Assembly (NCBI GenBank): GCA_023228705.1
Contig: JALOAS010000020.1
Location: 1-37,261, forward strand
Direction of reading: 5' to 3'
Length of the DNA: 37,261 nt
Source of the DNA: Ottowia sp.
GTDB lineage: Bacteria; Pseudomonadota; Gammaproteobacteria; Burkholderiales; Burkholderiaceae_C
In this document: piece after piece, positions 8,302 through 16,877 of the stretch
Numbering within the stretch: position 1 is the first letter of the stretch
How the letters are laid out: each line of letters opens with the position of its first letter
Translations under genes and position numbers: made by a program
Notes under the pieces: generated by a model
What the model saw: the letters and a program-made list of their open reading frames with translations, nothing else
Databases searched by the model: none
What the model was told of the DNA's origin: nothing

Positions 8302-9369
8302 ATGGGCTACGAGTTGACGATTGAACCGTTGGGCCTGGAACTGGCGGTTGAAGACGGCCAGACCATCCTGGATGCAGCCTTGCGCGCCGGCATCTACCTG
8401 CCGCACGCTTGCGGGCACGGGTTGTGCGCCACCTGCAAGATAGACGTTGTCGACGGGGAAGTGGACTACGGTGAGGCCAGCGACTTTGCGCTCATGGATT
8501 ACGAGCGTGATGAGGGCAAGGCGCTGGCTTGCTGCGCCACGCTGGAATCGGACGTGGTCATCGAGGCAGAGATCGACGAAGATCCGGACGCGCGCAACCT
8601 GCCCGTGCAGGACTACGCCGGCGAGGTGGTGCGGCTGGAGGACCTGACGCCAACGATCAAGGGCGTCTGGATCGCGCTGGATGCACCCATCGCATTCCAG
8701 GCCGGGCAGCACATCAGCCTGCGCATTGGCGAGGGCGGTGCCACGCGCTCGTTTTCCATTGCCGGCGCGCCGGCCGAGGCGTCGCTGATCGAGCTCAACA
8801 TCCGCCACGTGCCCGGTGGCCGCGGCACCGGCTGGGTGCACGAGGAGCTCAAGGTGGGCGACCGGGTGTCCCTGGCCGGCCCATACGGGCGCTTCTTCGT
8901 GCGCAAGCTGGCGCACGAGAAAGAGGATACGGCGTACCTGTTTCTGGCAGGCGGCTCGGGCTTGTCCAGCCCGCGCTCGATGATCCTGGACCTGCTGGCC
9001 GAAGGTTGCCAGAGGCAGATCACGCTGATCAACGGTGCACGCAACCAGGGCGAACTCTACCACCACGACGAATTCGTTGATCTGGCCGCAAGGCATGCCA
9101 ACTTCACTTATGTGGCGGCACTTTCCGATGAGCCGCAAGACAGTGGCTGGGACGGCGAGTGCGGCTTTGTCCACGACATCGCCAAGGCGCGCTTCAACAA
9201 CGACTTCCGGGGGCACAAGGCGTATCTTTGCGGGCCGCCGCTGATGGTCGATGCATGCATCACCACCCTGATGCAGGGCCGCCTGTTCGAGCGCGACATC
9301 TTTACCGAGGAATTCATCTCGGCCGCCGATGCGCAGCAGGTGCGCAGCCCGCTGTTCAAGAGGCTCTGA
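8302..9369 (+). CDS. dmpP: Phenol hydroxylase reductase, FAD/[2Fe-2S] (P5, DmpP)
   Basis: A 355-residue NADH:oxygenase reductase that passes electrons to DmpN. An N-terminal plant-type [2Fe-2S] domain has Cys37, Cys42, Cys45 and Cys77. The middle FAD-binding barrel carries RSFSIAGAP (about 149-157), and the C-terminal NAD domain has LAGGSGLSSPRSM (about 215-227) and a final TEEFISA motif. The order is that of DmpP, MmoC and XylA-like reductases. ATG 8302 follows GAGAG. The stop is 2 bp before the dmpQ start, implying coupled translation. Confidence 0.95.
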   Translation: MGYELTIEPLGLELAVEDGQTILDAALRAGIYLPHACGHGLCATCKIDVVDGEVDYGEASDFALMDYERDEGKALACCATLESDVVIEAEIDEDPDARNLPVQDYAGEVVRLEDLTPTIKGVWIALDAPIAFQAGQHISLRIGEGGATRSFSIAGAPAEASLIELNIRHVPGGRGTGWVHEELKVGDRVSLAGPYGRFFVRKLAHEKEDTAYLFLAGGSGLSSPRSMILDLLAEGCQRQITLINGARNQGELYHHDEFVDLAARHANFTYVAALSDEPQDSGWDGECGFVHDIAKARFNNDFRGHKAYLCGPPLMVDACITTLMQGRLFERDIFTEEFISAADAQQVRSPLFKRL

Positions 9370-9371
9370 GC

Positions 9372-9719
9372 ATGCCCGAGTACTACAACATCACGATAGA
9401 AGATACCGGCGAGAGCTACCGCTGCGTCGACTATCGCTCGGTTCTCGTGGGCATGGAAGCACTCGGCAAGAAGGGCATCCCCGTGGGCTGCCGCAGCGGC
9501 GGCTGTGGCGTCTGCAAGGTGCAGGTCGTCGAAGGGACCTACAGCAAGCGCGTCATGAGCCGCGCACACGTCAGCGAAGAAGAAGAAGCGTCCGGCTGCG
9601 CGCTGTCGTGCCGCATCACGCCGACCAGCGACATGCGCATCCGCGTGCTGGGCAAGATGAAGAAAAACGTTTGCCGGCCAGCGTCAATGACCGGCACCCC
9701 ACCCATTTTTACCAACTGA
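9372..9719 (+). CDS. dmpQ: Plant-type [2Fe-2S] ferredoxin (DmpQ/XylT family)
   Basis: A 115-residue ferredoxin with cluster cysteines Cys40, Cys45, Cys48 and Cys80 (CRSGGCGVC...SC). XylT and DmpQ-type ferredoxins reduce and so reactivate catechol 2,3-dioxygenase when its iron is oxidised by substrates such as 4-methylcatechol. Its place directly before the dioxygenase gene dmpB fits that role. The C-terminal KNVCRPASMTGTPPIFTN tail extends a little beyond the ferredoxin core. The gene begins 2 bp after dmpP. Confidence 0.93.
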   Translation: MPEYYNITIEDTGESYRCVDYRSVLVGMEALGKKGIPVGCRSGGCGVCKVQVVEGTYSKRVMSRAHVSEEEEASGCALSCRITPTSDMRIRVLGKMKKNVCRPASMTGTPPIFTN

Positions 9720-9738
9720 AATCAAAAAGGAGATTTTC

Positions 9739-10665
9739 ATGGCAATGACAGGCATTTTGCGCCCCGGGCACGCACAAATCCGCGTGCTGGATCTGGAGGA
9801 ATCAGTCAAGTGGTACACCGATGTCCTCGGCCTGGTACCCATGGGACGAGACAGCCAGGGCCGCGCTTATTTCAAGGCTCGGCAGGAGCGCGATCACAAC
9901 AGCATCATCCTGCGCCAGGCCGATCGCGCCGGCATGGACTTCTTTGGCTACAAGGTGCTCGATCAAGCCGCGCTCGATGGCCTGGAAAAGAAGATCCGGG
10001 ACTACGGCATCCAGACCGAACGCATCCCCGCCGGTGACCTGATGGAAACCGGCGAGCGCGTGCGCTTCAAGGTGCCAACCGGGCATACGACCGAGCTGTA
10101 CGTCGACAAGAAGCCCGCCGGCAACGCCGTGGGCACCGAGAACCCGAATGTCGATGTCATCGACGGCCCGGGCATCGGGCCGGTGCGGCTGGACCACTGC
10201 CTGATCTACGGCAAGGACATCGACGGCAACCATGATTTCTATACCAAGGTACTGGGTTTTCACCTGGTCGAGCGCGTCAAGATGGAAGACGGCACGACCG
10301 ACCTGGCAATCTGGCTCAGCTGCAGCGCCAAGGCACACGACATCGCGATGGTACGCCACAGTGAGGATGACAAGTTGCACCACGTGGCTTTCCAGGTCAC
10401 GTCCTGGGAGCAGGTGCTGCGCTCGGCCGACATCCTGAGCAACAACCGCGCATCCATTGATGTCGGGCCCACCCGTCATGGCATCACCAACGGCACCACC
10501 GTCTACTTCTTCGACCCGTCGGGCAACCGGCTCGAGACCTTCTCGGGCGGCTACGACCACTATCCGGACATGGAGCCGACCACCTGGACCTGGGACGAGG
10601 TGGGCGCGGGCATCTTCTATCACCCGCGCAAGCTCAACGAAGCGTTTCTGACGGTCGTGACCTGA
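9739..10665 (+). CDS. dmpB: Catechol 2,3-dioxygenase (extradiol, meta-cleaving)
   Basis: A 308-residue type I extradiol dioxygenase that cleaves catechol to 2-hydroxymuconic semialdehyde. Two vicinal-oxygen-chelate domains are seen (about 9-120 and 150-270). Fe(II) ligands are His153 (RLDHC), His214 (LHHVAF) and Glu266 (NRLETF), matching XylE. The signature GNRLETFSGGY is intact. AAAGGAGAT lies just before ATG 9739. It links the upper oxygenase genes to the lower pathway; a 148-bp gap with a hairpin follows. Confidence 0.97.
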   Translation: MAMTGILRPGHAQIRVLDLEESVKWYTDVLGLVPMGRDSQGRAYFKARQERDHNSIILRQADRAGMDFFGYKVLDQAALDGLEKKIRDYGIQTERIPAGDLMETGERVRFKVPTGHTTELYVDKKPAGNAVGTENPNVDVIDGPGIGPVRLDHCLIYGKDIDGNHDFYTKVLGFHLVERVKMEDGTTDLAIWLSCSAKAHDIAMVRHSEDDKLHHVAFQVTSWEQVLRSADILSNNRASIDVGPTRHGITNGTTVYFFDPSGNRLETFSGGYDHYPDMEPTTWTWDEVGAGIFYHPRKLNEAFLTVVT

Positions 10666-10684
10666 GCCTCGCAAGCGATGGTCC

Positions 10685-10703
10685 TGCAGACGCTTTGTCT
10701 GCA
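10685..10703 (+). repeat. Small hairpin between dmpB and the GlcG-like gene
   Basis: TGCAGAC and GTCTGCA form a perfect 7-bp stem with loop GCTTT, 20 bp after the dmpB stop. There is no U-tract, so an intrinsic terminator is unlikely; mRNA stabilisation or processing is possible. The same GCAGAC/GTCTGC stem, with other loops, is at the centre of all four MITE copies. Confidence 0.6.
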
Positions 10704-10813
10704 CGGCCAACACCTGCTGATCCTTTTCTGGCAACCCCATGGCCTGCGTGCCTGGCGCGCAGTGCCCGTGGCGGGTTGCCGCCTCCTTGCCTGATTCGGA
10801 ACCGAAAGACACC

Positions 10814-11248
10814 ATGACGCAACACAGTGTTGAACAACGCACGATGACCGCAGAAGCCGCCAACACCGCCGTGCTGGCGGCCGTTGCCAAGGCGACGGAA
10901 CTGGGCATCCGCATCAACGTCGCCGTGACCGATCCGGGCGGCGTGCTGACCGCGTTTCTGCGCATGCCCGGCGCTTTTCTGCACTCGGTCGATATCGCCA
11001 TCGACAAGGCGTACACCGCGGCCGGATTTGGCTTTCCAACCAGCCGGTGGCCCGACCTGCTGGCAGGCAACGATGCGTTGCGCTGGGGCATGCCGCAGCG
11101 GCCACGCATCGTGACTTTTGGCGGGGGCCTGCCGGTGCGCGACGGTGACGCGCTGATTGGCGGCATAGGCGTGTCCGGTGGCAGCGCTGAAGAAGACGAA
11201 ACATGCGCCCGCGCCGGGCTGGCGGCGCTGGGCCTGGACGCCGCCTGA
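10814..11248 (+). CDS. GlcG/HbpS-family (heme-binding-like) small protein
   Basis: A 144-residue protein of the GlcG/HbpS fold (PF03928), seen from ELGIRINVAVTDPGGVLTAFLRM, the DIAIDKAYTAAGFGFPT helix, and GGLPVRDGDALIGGIGVSGG. Members occur in many aromatic and glycolate gene clusters; some bind heme or cobalamin, and many have no known function. No signal peptide is evident with ATG 10814, chosen because the family core starts soon after. The frame is open to 10739, giving a longer alternative. It lies where other meta clusters have further pathway genes, so a supporting role in catechol metabolism is possible but unproven. Confidence 0.8.
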   Translation: MTQHSVEQRTMTAEAANTAVLAAVAKATELGIRINVAVTDPGGVLTAFLRMPGAFLHSVDIAIDKAYTAAGFGFPTSRWPDLLAGNDALRWGMPQRPRIVTFGGGLPVRDGDALIGGIGVSGGSAEEDETCARAGLAALGLDAA

Positions 11249-11253
11249 ATTAT

Positions 11254-11487
11254 CCTAGAACCCGCAGTTAACCGCTTATTTTCTTTGCCAGCTATTTGTG
11301 ATTGCTCGAGTTTTTGCATTTTCAATGTCCACCGATCAGATGAAGACGCTATGCGCCCGATCGCACAGCACTGGACGCGCCATGCTGCGTTGCTCCGCCT
11401 TGCAGACAGCAAGTCTGCGGCGTTGTCGCGTCTTGCCTGGCACGCCCATCGCAGCACGCTCAGGCGCATCCAACTGCGGAATCTAGG
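11254..11487 (+). mobile_element. MITE-like element, copy 2 (234 bp), between the GlcG-like gene and dmpC
   Basis: The left end is CCTAGAACCCGCAGTT and the right end is the inverse AACTGCGGAATCTAGG. The flanks ATTAT (11249-11253) and ATTAA (11488-11492) look like a 5-bp target duplication with one change. The central stem is GCAGAC/GTCTGC with loop AGCAA. It starts 5 bp after the preceding stop codon and ends 41 bp before dmpC, in the direction of transcription. It lacks the 84-bp hairpin block of copies 3 and 4. Confidence 0.87.
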
Positions 11488-11528
11488 ATTAATCAAGCGG
11501 CCCGTTACCAGCCAGAAAGCAAGGCAAC

Positions 11529-12989
11529 ATGAAAGAATTTTTGAATTTCATCAACGGCACCTACGTCGGCAGCGCCAGCGGCAGGACCTTTGACAACATC
11601 AACCCGGTCGATGGCAGCGTCATCGGCAAGATCCACGAGGCCGGCAAGCCGGAGGTCGATGCCGCCGTCGCCGCCGCGAAGGCGGCACTGCAAGGCGAGT
11701 GGGGCCGGCTCACGGTGCCCGAGCGCTGCACGCTGCTCGATGCACTGACGATCGAGATCAATCGCCGCTTTGATGATTTTCTGCAGGCCGAGATCGCAGA
11801 TACCGGCAAGCCGCATGCGCTGGCATCGCACCTGGACATCCCGCGCGGTGCGGCCAATTTCCAGATCTTCATCGACACCATCAAGAGCACGAGCACCGAA
11901 TCATTCAATATGCGCACCGGTGATGGCAAGACGGCGCTGTCGTACGCAGTGCGCGTGCCGCGTGGTGTCATTGCCGTCGTTTGTCCGTGGAACCTGCCGC
12001 TGCTGCTCATGACCTGGAAAGTCGGCCCGGCGCTGGCTTGCGGCAATACGGTGGTGGTGAAACCGTCGGAAGAAACACCGGCCACAACCACCTTGCTGGG
12101 CGAGGTCATGAACAAGGTGGGCGTGCCCCAGGGGGTGTACAACGTGGTGCACGGTTTCGGCCCCGACTCGGCCGGCCAGTTCCTCACCGAACATCCGGAC
12201 GTGGACGGCATCACCTTCACCGGAGAAACCCGCACCGGTACCGCCATCATGAAGGCTGCGGCCGACGGCGTACGCCCGGTATCCATGGAGATGGGCGGCA
12301 AGAACGCAGCCGTGGTCTTTGCCGACTGCGATTTTGACGCCACTGTCGATACGCTGGTGCGCGCCTGCTTTGAAAACACCGGACAGGTGTGCCTGGGCAC
12401 CGAACGGGTGTATGTCCAGCGCCCCCTGTTCGACAAGCTGGTTGCCGCCCTGAAGGTGCGCGCTGAAACCATGACGCCGGGCGCGCCCATGGACCAAGCC
12501 ACCAAAATCGGCCCGCTCATCAGCAAGGAACACCAGGACAAGGTGCTCTCGTTCTACAAGAAGGCGGCGGCAGAGGGCGCGACCGTGGTCACCGGCGGCG
12601 GCGTGCCCGACATGCCCGACGCGCTCAAGGGCGGCTTCTGGATCGAGCCCACCATCTGGACCGGCCTGCCAGAGACCGCATCGGTGGTTACCGAAGAAAT
12701 TTTCGGCCCTTGCTGCCACATCGCGCCGTTTGACAGCGAAGCGGAGGTGCTGCAAAAAGTCAACGCCAACCGCTATGGGCTGGCCACCGCCGTGTTCACG
12801 CAGGATATCGGCAAGGCCAACCGCATGGCGCACGGCATAGAAGTGGGCCTGTGCTGGATCAACACCTGGTTCCTGCGCGACCTGCGCACGCCGTTTGGCG
12901 GCTCCAAGCAGTCGGGCATAGGGCGCGAGGGCGGCGTGCACTCGTTTGAGTTCTACACGGAGTTGCGCAATGTCATGGTCAAATTCTGA
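11529..12989 (+). CDS. dmpC: 2-hydroxymuconic semialdehyde dehydrogenase
   Basis: A 486-residue NAD-dependent aldehyde dehydrogenase. Asn155 (PWN), Lys178 (VVKPS), Glu254 (EMGGK) and the catalytic Cys288 (FENTGQVC) are all in place. It oxidises the meta-cleavage product to 4-oxalocrotonate, the first step of the dehydrogenative branch. AGCAAGG precedes ATG 11529. Substrate assignment rests on its position between dmpB and dmpEFGHI and on close similarity to the DmpC/XylG pattern. As dmpD is absent, this is the only visible exit from 2-hydroxymuconic semialdehyde. Confidence 0.93.
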   Translation: MKEFLNFINGTYVGSASGRTFDNINPVDGSVIGKIHEAGKPEVDAAVAAAKAALQGEWGRLTVPERCTLLDALTIEINRRFDDFLQAEIADTGKPHALASHLDIPRGAANFQIFIDTIKSTSTESFNMRTGDGKTALSYAVRVPRGVIAVVCPWNLPLLLMTWKVGPALACGNTVVVKPSEETPATTTLLGEVMNKVGVPQGVYNVVHGFGPDSAGQFLTEHPDVDGITFTGETRTGTAIMKAAADGVRPVSMEMGGKNAAVVFADCDFDATVDTLVRACFENTGQVCLGTERVYVQRPLFDKLVAALKVRAETMTPGAPMDQATKIGPLISKEHQDKVLSFYKKAAAEGATVVTGGGVPDMPDALKGGFWIEPTIWTGLPETASVVTEEIFGPCCHIAPFDSEAEVLQKVNANRYGLATAVFTQDIGKANRMAHGIEVGLCWINTWFLRDLRTPFGGSKQSGIGREGGVHSFEFYTELRNVMVKF

Positions 12990-13013
12990 GCAGCCCCAAA
13001 ACGCCTGAAAATC

Positions 13014-13796
13014 ATGGAATCCCAACAAATCGAACAACTCGGAGATGCGCTCTATGAGGCGCTGGTGTCCCGCTCCGTACTGGAGCCGCTCAGCGACCGG
13101 CATCCAGGCATGATCTTGGCCGACGCCTACGCCGTGCAGGAGCGCCTGATGGCGCGGCGCCTGGCCGCCGGCGAGAAAGTCATCGGCAAGAAAATCGGCG
13201 TCACCAGCCAGGCCGTGATGGACATGCTGGGCGTGTACCAGCCGGACTTTGGCTGGCTCACCGACGCCATGGTGTACGGCGAGGGCCAGGCCATCCCCAT
13301 GAATCGCCTGATCCAGCCCAAGGCCGAAGGCGAAATTGCTTTTGTGCTCAAGCGCACCCTCAAGGGGCCGGGCATCAGCGCTGCCGACGTGCTGGCCGCC
13401 ACCGACGGCGTCATGGCCTGCTTTGAAATCGTCGATTCACGCATCGCCGACTGGAGGATCAGGATCCAGGACACGGTGGCCGACAACGCCAGTTGCGGCG
13501 TTTTCGTGCTGGGCGACCGCCTGGTCGACCCGCGCGCGGTCGACCTGGCCACCTGCGGCATGGTCCTGGAGAAAAATGGCGAAGTGGTTGCCACCGGCGC
13601 TGGCGCAGCGGCGCTGGACCATCCGGCCAATGCCGTGGCCTGGCTTGCCAACACGCTGGGCGCGCATGGCACGGCGCTGCAGGCCGGCGAAATCGTGCTG
13701 GCCGGATCGCTCGCCGCCATGGTGCCGGTTGCAGCCGGCGACAACCTACGCGTGAGCATAGGCGGCATCGGCGGCTGCTCGGTCCGTTTCATTTGA
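13014..13796 (+). CDS. dmpE: 2-hydroxypenta-2,4-dienoate (2-oxopent-4-enoate) hydratase
   Basis: A 260-residue metal-dependent enzyme of the MhpD/fumarylacetoacetate hydrolase-like family that hydrates 2-hydroxypentadienoate to 4-hydroxy-2-oxovalerate. The metal ligands Glu105 and Glu107 (KAEGEIAF) and Glu138 (CFEIVDSR) are present. It is a paralogue of dmpH further down; the two share the ligand spacing and the VLEKNGEVVATGAGAA-type segment. They are told apart by synteny and by the closer fit of this one to hydratases (IGKKIGVTS). It starts 24 bp after dmpC. Confidence 0.92.
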   Translation: MESQQIEQLGDALYEALVSRSVLEPLSDRHPGMILADAYAVQERLMARRLAAGEKVIGKKIGVTSQAVMDMLGVYQPDFGWLTDAMVYGEGQAIPMNRLIQPKAEGEIAFVLKRTLKGPGISAADVLAATDGVMACFEIVDSRIADWRIRIQDTVADNASCGVFVLGDRLVDPRAVDLATCGMVLEKNGEVVATGAGAAALDHPANAVAWLANTLGAHGTALQAGEIVLAGSLAAMVPVAAGDNLRVSIGGIGGCSVRFI

Positions 13797-13838
13797 ACGC
13801 GCAGACTCGTGCCTGCGCACTATCCACAGAGAGGAATC

Positions 13839-14753
13839 ATGAGCCAGAAAATCAAGTGCGCCATCATCGGCCCGGGCAACATCGGCACCGACCTGCTGGC
13901 CAAGTTGCAGCGCAGCCCGGTGCTGGAGCCGGTCTGGATGGTGGGCATAGACCCCGACTCCGACGGACTGAAACGCGCCCGCGAGATGGGCCTGAAAACA
14001 ACCGCAGAGGGCGTTGACGGGCTGGTGCCGCACATCAAGGCCGACAACGTGCAGATCGTCTTTGATTCCACCAGCGCCTACGTGCACGCGGAGAACTCGC
14101 GCAAGGTGATCGCGCAGGGCGCCATGATCGTCGACCTCACGCCTGCGGCCATCGGCCCGTACTGCGTGCCGCCGGTCAACCTCAAGGGGCACCTGGGCCG
14201 CTCGCAGATGAACGTCAACATGGTGACCTGCGGTGGCCAGGCCACCATTCCCATCGTCAGCGCAGTGGCGCAGGTGCAGCCGGTCGCGTACGGTGAAATC
14301 GTTGCCACCGTCTCGAGCAAGTCGGCCGGGCCGGGCACGCGCAAGAACATCGACGAGTTCACGCGCACCACGGCCGGCGCCATCGAGAAGGTGGGTGGCG
14401 CCAGGAAGGGCAAGGCCATCATCATCATCAACCCGGCCGAGCCGCCGCTCATCATGCGCGATACCGTGCACTGCCTGACGGACGATGAACCCGACGAGGC
14501 CGCCATCACCGAGAGCATCCACGCCATGATCGCGCAGGTCCAGAAGTACGTGCCCGGCTACAAGCTGGTGAACGGCCCGGTGTTTGACGGCAAGCGCGTC
14601 TCGGTGTTCCTGGAGGTGGAGGGGCTGGGCGACTACCTGCCCAAGTACTCGGGCAACCTGGACATCATGACCGCCGCCGCCGCGCGCACCGCCGAGATGT
14701 TTGCCGAGCAACTGCTGGCCGGCGAGCTGACGCTGGACGCGGCTGCGGCCTGA
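13839..14753 (+). CDS. dmpF: Acetaldehyde dehydrogenase (acylating)
   Basis: A 304-residue enzyme that converts acetaldehyde, NAD+ and CoA to acetyl-CoA. The nucleotide-binding motif GPGNIGTDL is at 11-19 and the catalytic Cys131 is in NMVTCGGQATIP. It forms a channelling complex with the aldolase DmpG, encoded next. ATG 13839 follows GAGAGGAATC, a good ribosome-binding site. The frame is open to 13809, but that extension lacks family similarity. Confidence 0.95.
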   Translation: MSQKIKCAIIGPGNIGTDLLAKLQRSPVLEPVWMVGIDPDSDGLKRAREMGLKTTAEGVDGLVPHIKADNVQIVFDSTSAYVHAENSRKVIAQGAMIVDLTPAAIGPYCVPPVNLKGHLGRSQMNVNMVTCGGQATIPIVSAVAQVQPVAYGEIVATVSSKSAGPGTRKNIDEFTRTTAGAIEKVGGARKGKAIIIINPAEPPLIMRDTVHCLTDDEPDEAAITESIHAMIAQVQKYVPGYKLVNGPVFDGKRVSVFLEVEGLGDYLPKYSGNLDIMTAAAARTAEMFAEQLLAGELTLDAAAA

Positions 14754-14787
14754 CGCGCGCACCGTACGCAACACAAAGGATACGAAA

Positions 14788-15816
14788 ATGGATCTCAAGG
14801 GCAGAAAAATCACCCTGCACGACATGACGCTGCGCGACGGCATGCACCCCAAGCAGCAGCAGATCAGCCTGGCGCAGATGAAAACCATCGCGCAAGCGCT
14901 GGATGAAGCCGGCATGCCGATGCTGGAAGTCACGCACGGCGACGGCCTGGGCGGCTCTTCGGTGAACTACGGCTTTGCGCCGCACAGCGACGCGGAGTAC
15001 CTGGCCGCCGTCATTCCGCTCATGAAGCAGGCCAGGGTCTCGGCCTTGCTGCTGCCGGGCATAGGCACTGTTGACGACCTGAAGATGGCGCACGACGTGG
15101 GCGTACATTGCGTCCGCGTGGCCACCCACTGCACCGAAGCCGATGTTTCCGAACAGCACATCACGCTGGCGCGCAAGCTGGAGCTGGACACCGTGGGCTT
15201 TCTCATGATGAGTCACATGAATACGCCCGAGGGACTGGTGGGCCAGGCCAGGCTCATGGAAGGCTATGGCGCCAACTGCATTTACGTCACCGACTCGGCT
15301 GGCCACATGCTGCCGGGCGAGGTGCGTGAAAAAATCGCCCGCGTGCGGGACGCCATCAAGCCCGGGACGGAACTGGGATTTCATGGCCACCACAACCTGG
15401 CCATGGGCGTGGCCAATTCCATCGCGGCCATCGAAGCCGGCGCCAACCGCATCGACGCGGCCGGCGCCGGCCTGGGCGCCGGCGCCGGCAACACGCCCAT
15501 GGAAGTCCTGGTCGCGGTGCTGGATCTCATGGGTGTGGAAACGGGGGTTGACGTCTTCAGGATCCAGGACGTGGCCGAAGACCTGGTGGTGCCCATCATG
15601 GACTTCCCCATCCGCATCGATCGCGATGCGCTCACGCTGGGTTATGCCGGCGTGTACGGTTCGTTCCTGCTGTTTGCCAAACGCGCAGAGCAGAAATACG
15701 GCGTGCCGGCGCGTGAAATCCTGGTCGAGATGGGTCGCCGCGGCATGGTCGGTGGCCAGGAAGACATGATCGAAGACACGGCACTGACGCTGGCGCGTCA
15801 AAAACAGGCAGCTTGA
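14788..15816 (+). CDS. dmpG: 4-hydroxy-2-oxovalerate aldolase
   Basis: A 342-residue HMGL-like TIM-barrel aldolase that splits 4-hydroxy-2-oxovalerate to pyruvate and acetaldehyde. The active-site segment HDMTLRDGMH gives Arg16, Asp17 and His20, and divalent-metal ligands His199 and His201 lie in GFHGHHNLAMG. The C-terminal helices bind DmpF. AAAGGATACGAAA precedes the start. It is 34 bp after dmpF and 11 bp before dmpH, with no irregularities. Confidence 0.96.
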   Translation: MDLKGRKITLHDMTLRDGMHPKQQQISLAQMKTIAQALDEAGMPMLEVTHGDGLGGSSVNYGFAPHSDAEYLAAVIPLMKQARVSALLLPGIGTVDDLKMAHDVGVHCVRVATHCTEADVSEQHITLARKLELDTVGFLMMSHMNTPEGLVGQARLMEGYGANCIYVTDSAGHMLPGEVREKIARVRDAIKPGTELGFHGHHNLAMGVANSIAAIEAGANRIDAAGAGLGAGAGNTPMEVLVAVLDLMGVETGVDVFRIQDVAEDLVVPIMDFPIRIDRDALTLGYAGVYGSFLLFAKRAEQKYGVPAREILVEMGRRGMVGGQEDMIEDTALTLARQKQAA

Positions 15817-15827
15817 GGAGTTGAAAC

Positions 15828-16616
15828 ATGGCACTTGACGACAAGACACTGGACCAGCTGGCCGAGCACCTGCACGCCTGCCAGCGCGAGGCGCGCGACA
15901 CGCTCAAGGTCACCGACGATCACCCGGACATGACCTGGGACGACGCGTACGCCATCCAGGATCGCATCCTGGCGGCCAAACTGGCCGGCGGCGCACACCT
16001 TGCCGGCTACAAGGCCGGCCTGACGTCGCACGCCAAGATGAAGCAAATGGGCGTGACCGATCCCGTATTTGGCTTTCTGGTCGATGAATTCATGGTCCCG
16101 GCTGGTGGCGAAGTTCAGACCAGCGAGCTGATTCACCCCAAGGTCGAGCCGGAAATCTGCTTTGTCACCCGCCACGAACTGCAAGGGCCGGGCTGCAGCA
16201 TCGCCAGCGTGCTGGCCGCCAGCGACATCGTGCTGCCCGGCATCGAAGTCATCGACAGCCGCTACCGCGACTTCAAGTTCGACCTCAAGAGCGTGGTCGC
16301 CGACAACACGTCGGCGTCGCGCTTTGTCGTTGGCGGCCATGCCGTGGACGCGCGCAGCGTTGATTTGCGCACCACGGGCATCGTGCTGGAGAAGAACGGC
16401 CAGGTCGTGGCCACCGGTGCCGGCGCCGCGGTGGTGGGCCATCCGGCGGCGGCGGTGGCCATGCTGGTCAACCACCTGGGCCGGCGCGGCAAGACGCTGC
16501 CGGCCGGCGCGCTTGTGTTTTCCGGCGGCATCACCGCCGCCGTGGCCGTGACGGCTGGAGACAACCTGACCCTGAGCGTGCAGGGCATGGGCAGCGTTGG
16601 CGTCCGCTTCGTGTAG
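15828..16616 (+). CDS. dmpH: 4-oxalocrotonate (2-oxo-3-hexenedioate) decarboxylase
   Basis: A 262-residue paralogue of DmpE. It decarboxylates the keto form of 4-oxalocrotonate to 2-hydroxypentadienoate, normally in a complex with the hydratase. Ligands Glu107, Glu109 (VEPEI) and Glu140 (GIEVIDSR) are present, and the KAGLTSHAKMKQMGVTDPVFG segment is typical of DmpH/XylI. TTGAGGAG precedes ATG 15828. A 261-bp gap containing a heptamer repeat follows before dmpI. Confidence 0.93.
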   Translation: MALDDKTLDQLAEHLHACQREARDTLKVTDDHPDMTWDDAYAIQDRILAAKLAGGAHLAGYKAGLTSHAKMKQMGVTDPVFGFLVDEFMVPAGGEVQTSELIHPKVEPEICFVTRHELQGPGCSIASVLAASDIVLPGIEVIDSRYRDFKFDLKSVVADNTSASRFVVGGHAVDARSVDLRTTGIVLEKNGQVVATGAGAAVVGHPAAAVAMLVNHLGRRGKTLPAGALVFSGGITAAVAVTAGDNLTLSVQGMGSVGVRFV

Positions 16617-16644
16617 CCGGCTCGGCCGGCCGCCGCAAGGTTTG

Positions 16645-16714
16645 GCGTCCAGCGTCCAGCGTCAAGCGTCAAGCGTCAAGCGTCAAGCGTCAAGCGTCAA
16701 GCGTCAAGCGTCAA
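16645..16714 (+). repeat. Heptanucleotide tandem repeat, 10 units
   Basis: Two GCGTCCA units are followed by eight perfect GCGTCAA units (16659-16714), ending in a partial GCGT. It lies between the dmpH stop and dmpI, outside any convincing gene. Perfect short repeats like this vary in number by slippage. The rest of 16617-16877 shows no gene or clear promoter. Confidence 0.95.
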
Positions 16715-16877
16715 GCGTATGCCGCAGCACGCTCAACGCACCTCGCTCAACCTCAATCAAGACATCTGCGAAGTCATCCGTCATGCGCCTGATCTTGCTG
16801 AGCATCGCTTTCAATCAGGTGATCCGTTTGCAACGGTCCCACGGACCCTTGTCTTTTCTGAAACAGGAGGACCCAAC

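Noticed and set aside
10685..10703. An intrinsic transcription terminator after dmpB
   Set aside because: The hairpin lacks a run of T after the stem, and the following genes belong to the same pathway in the same direction.
16645..16714. A CRISPR array
   Set aside because: The repeat is a 7-bp tandem unit with no spacers, and there are no cas genes.
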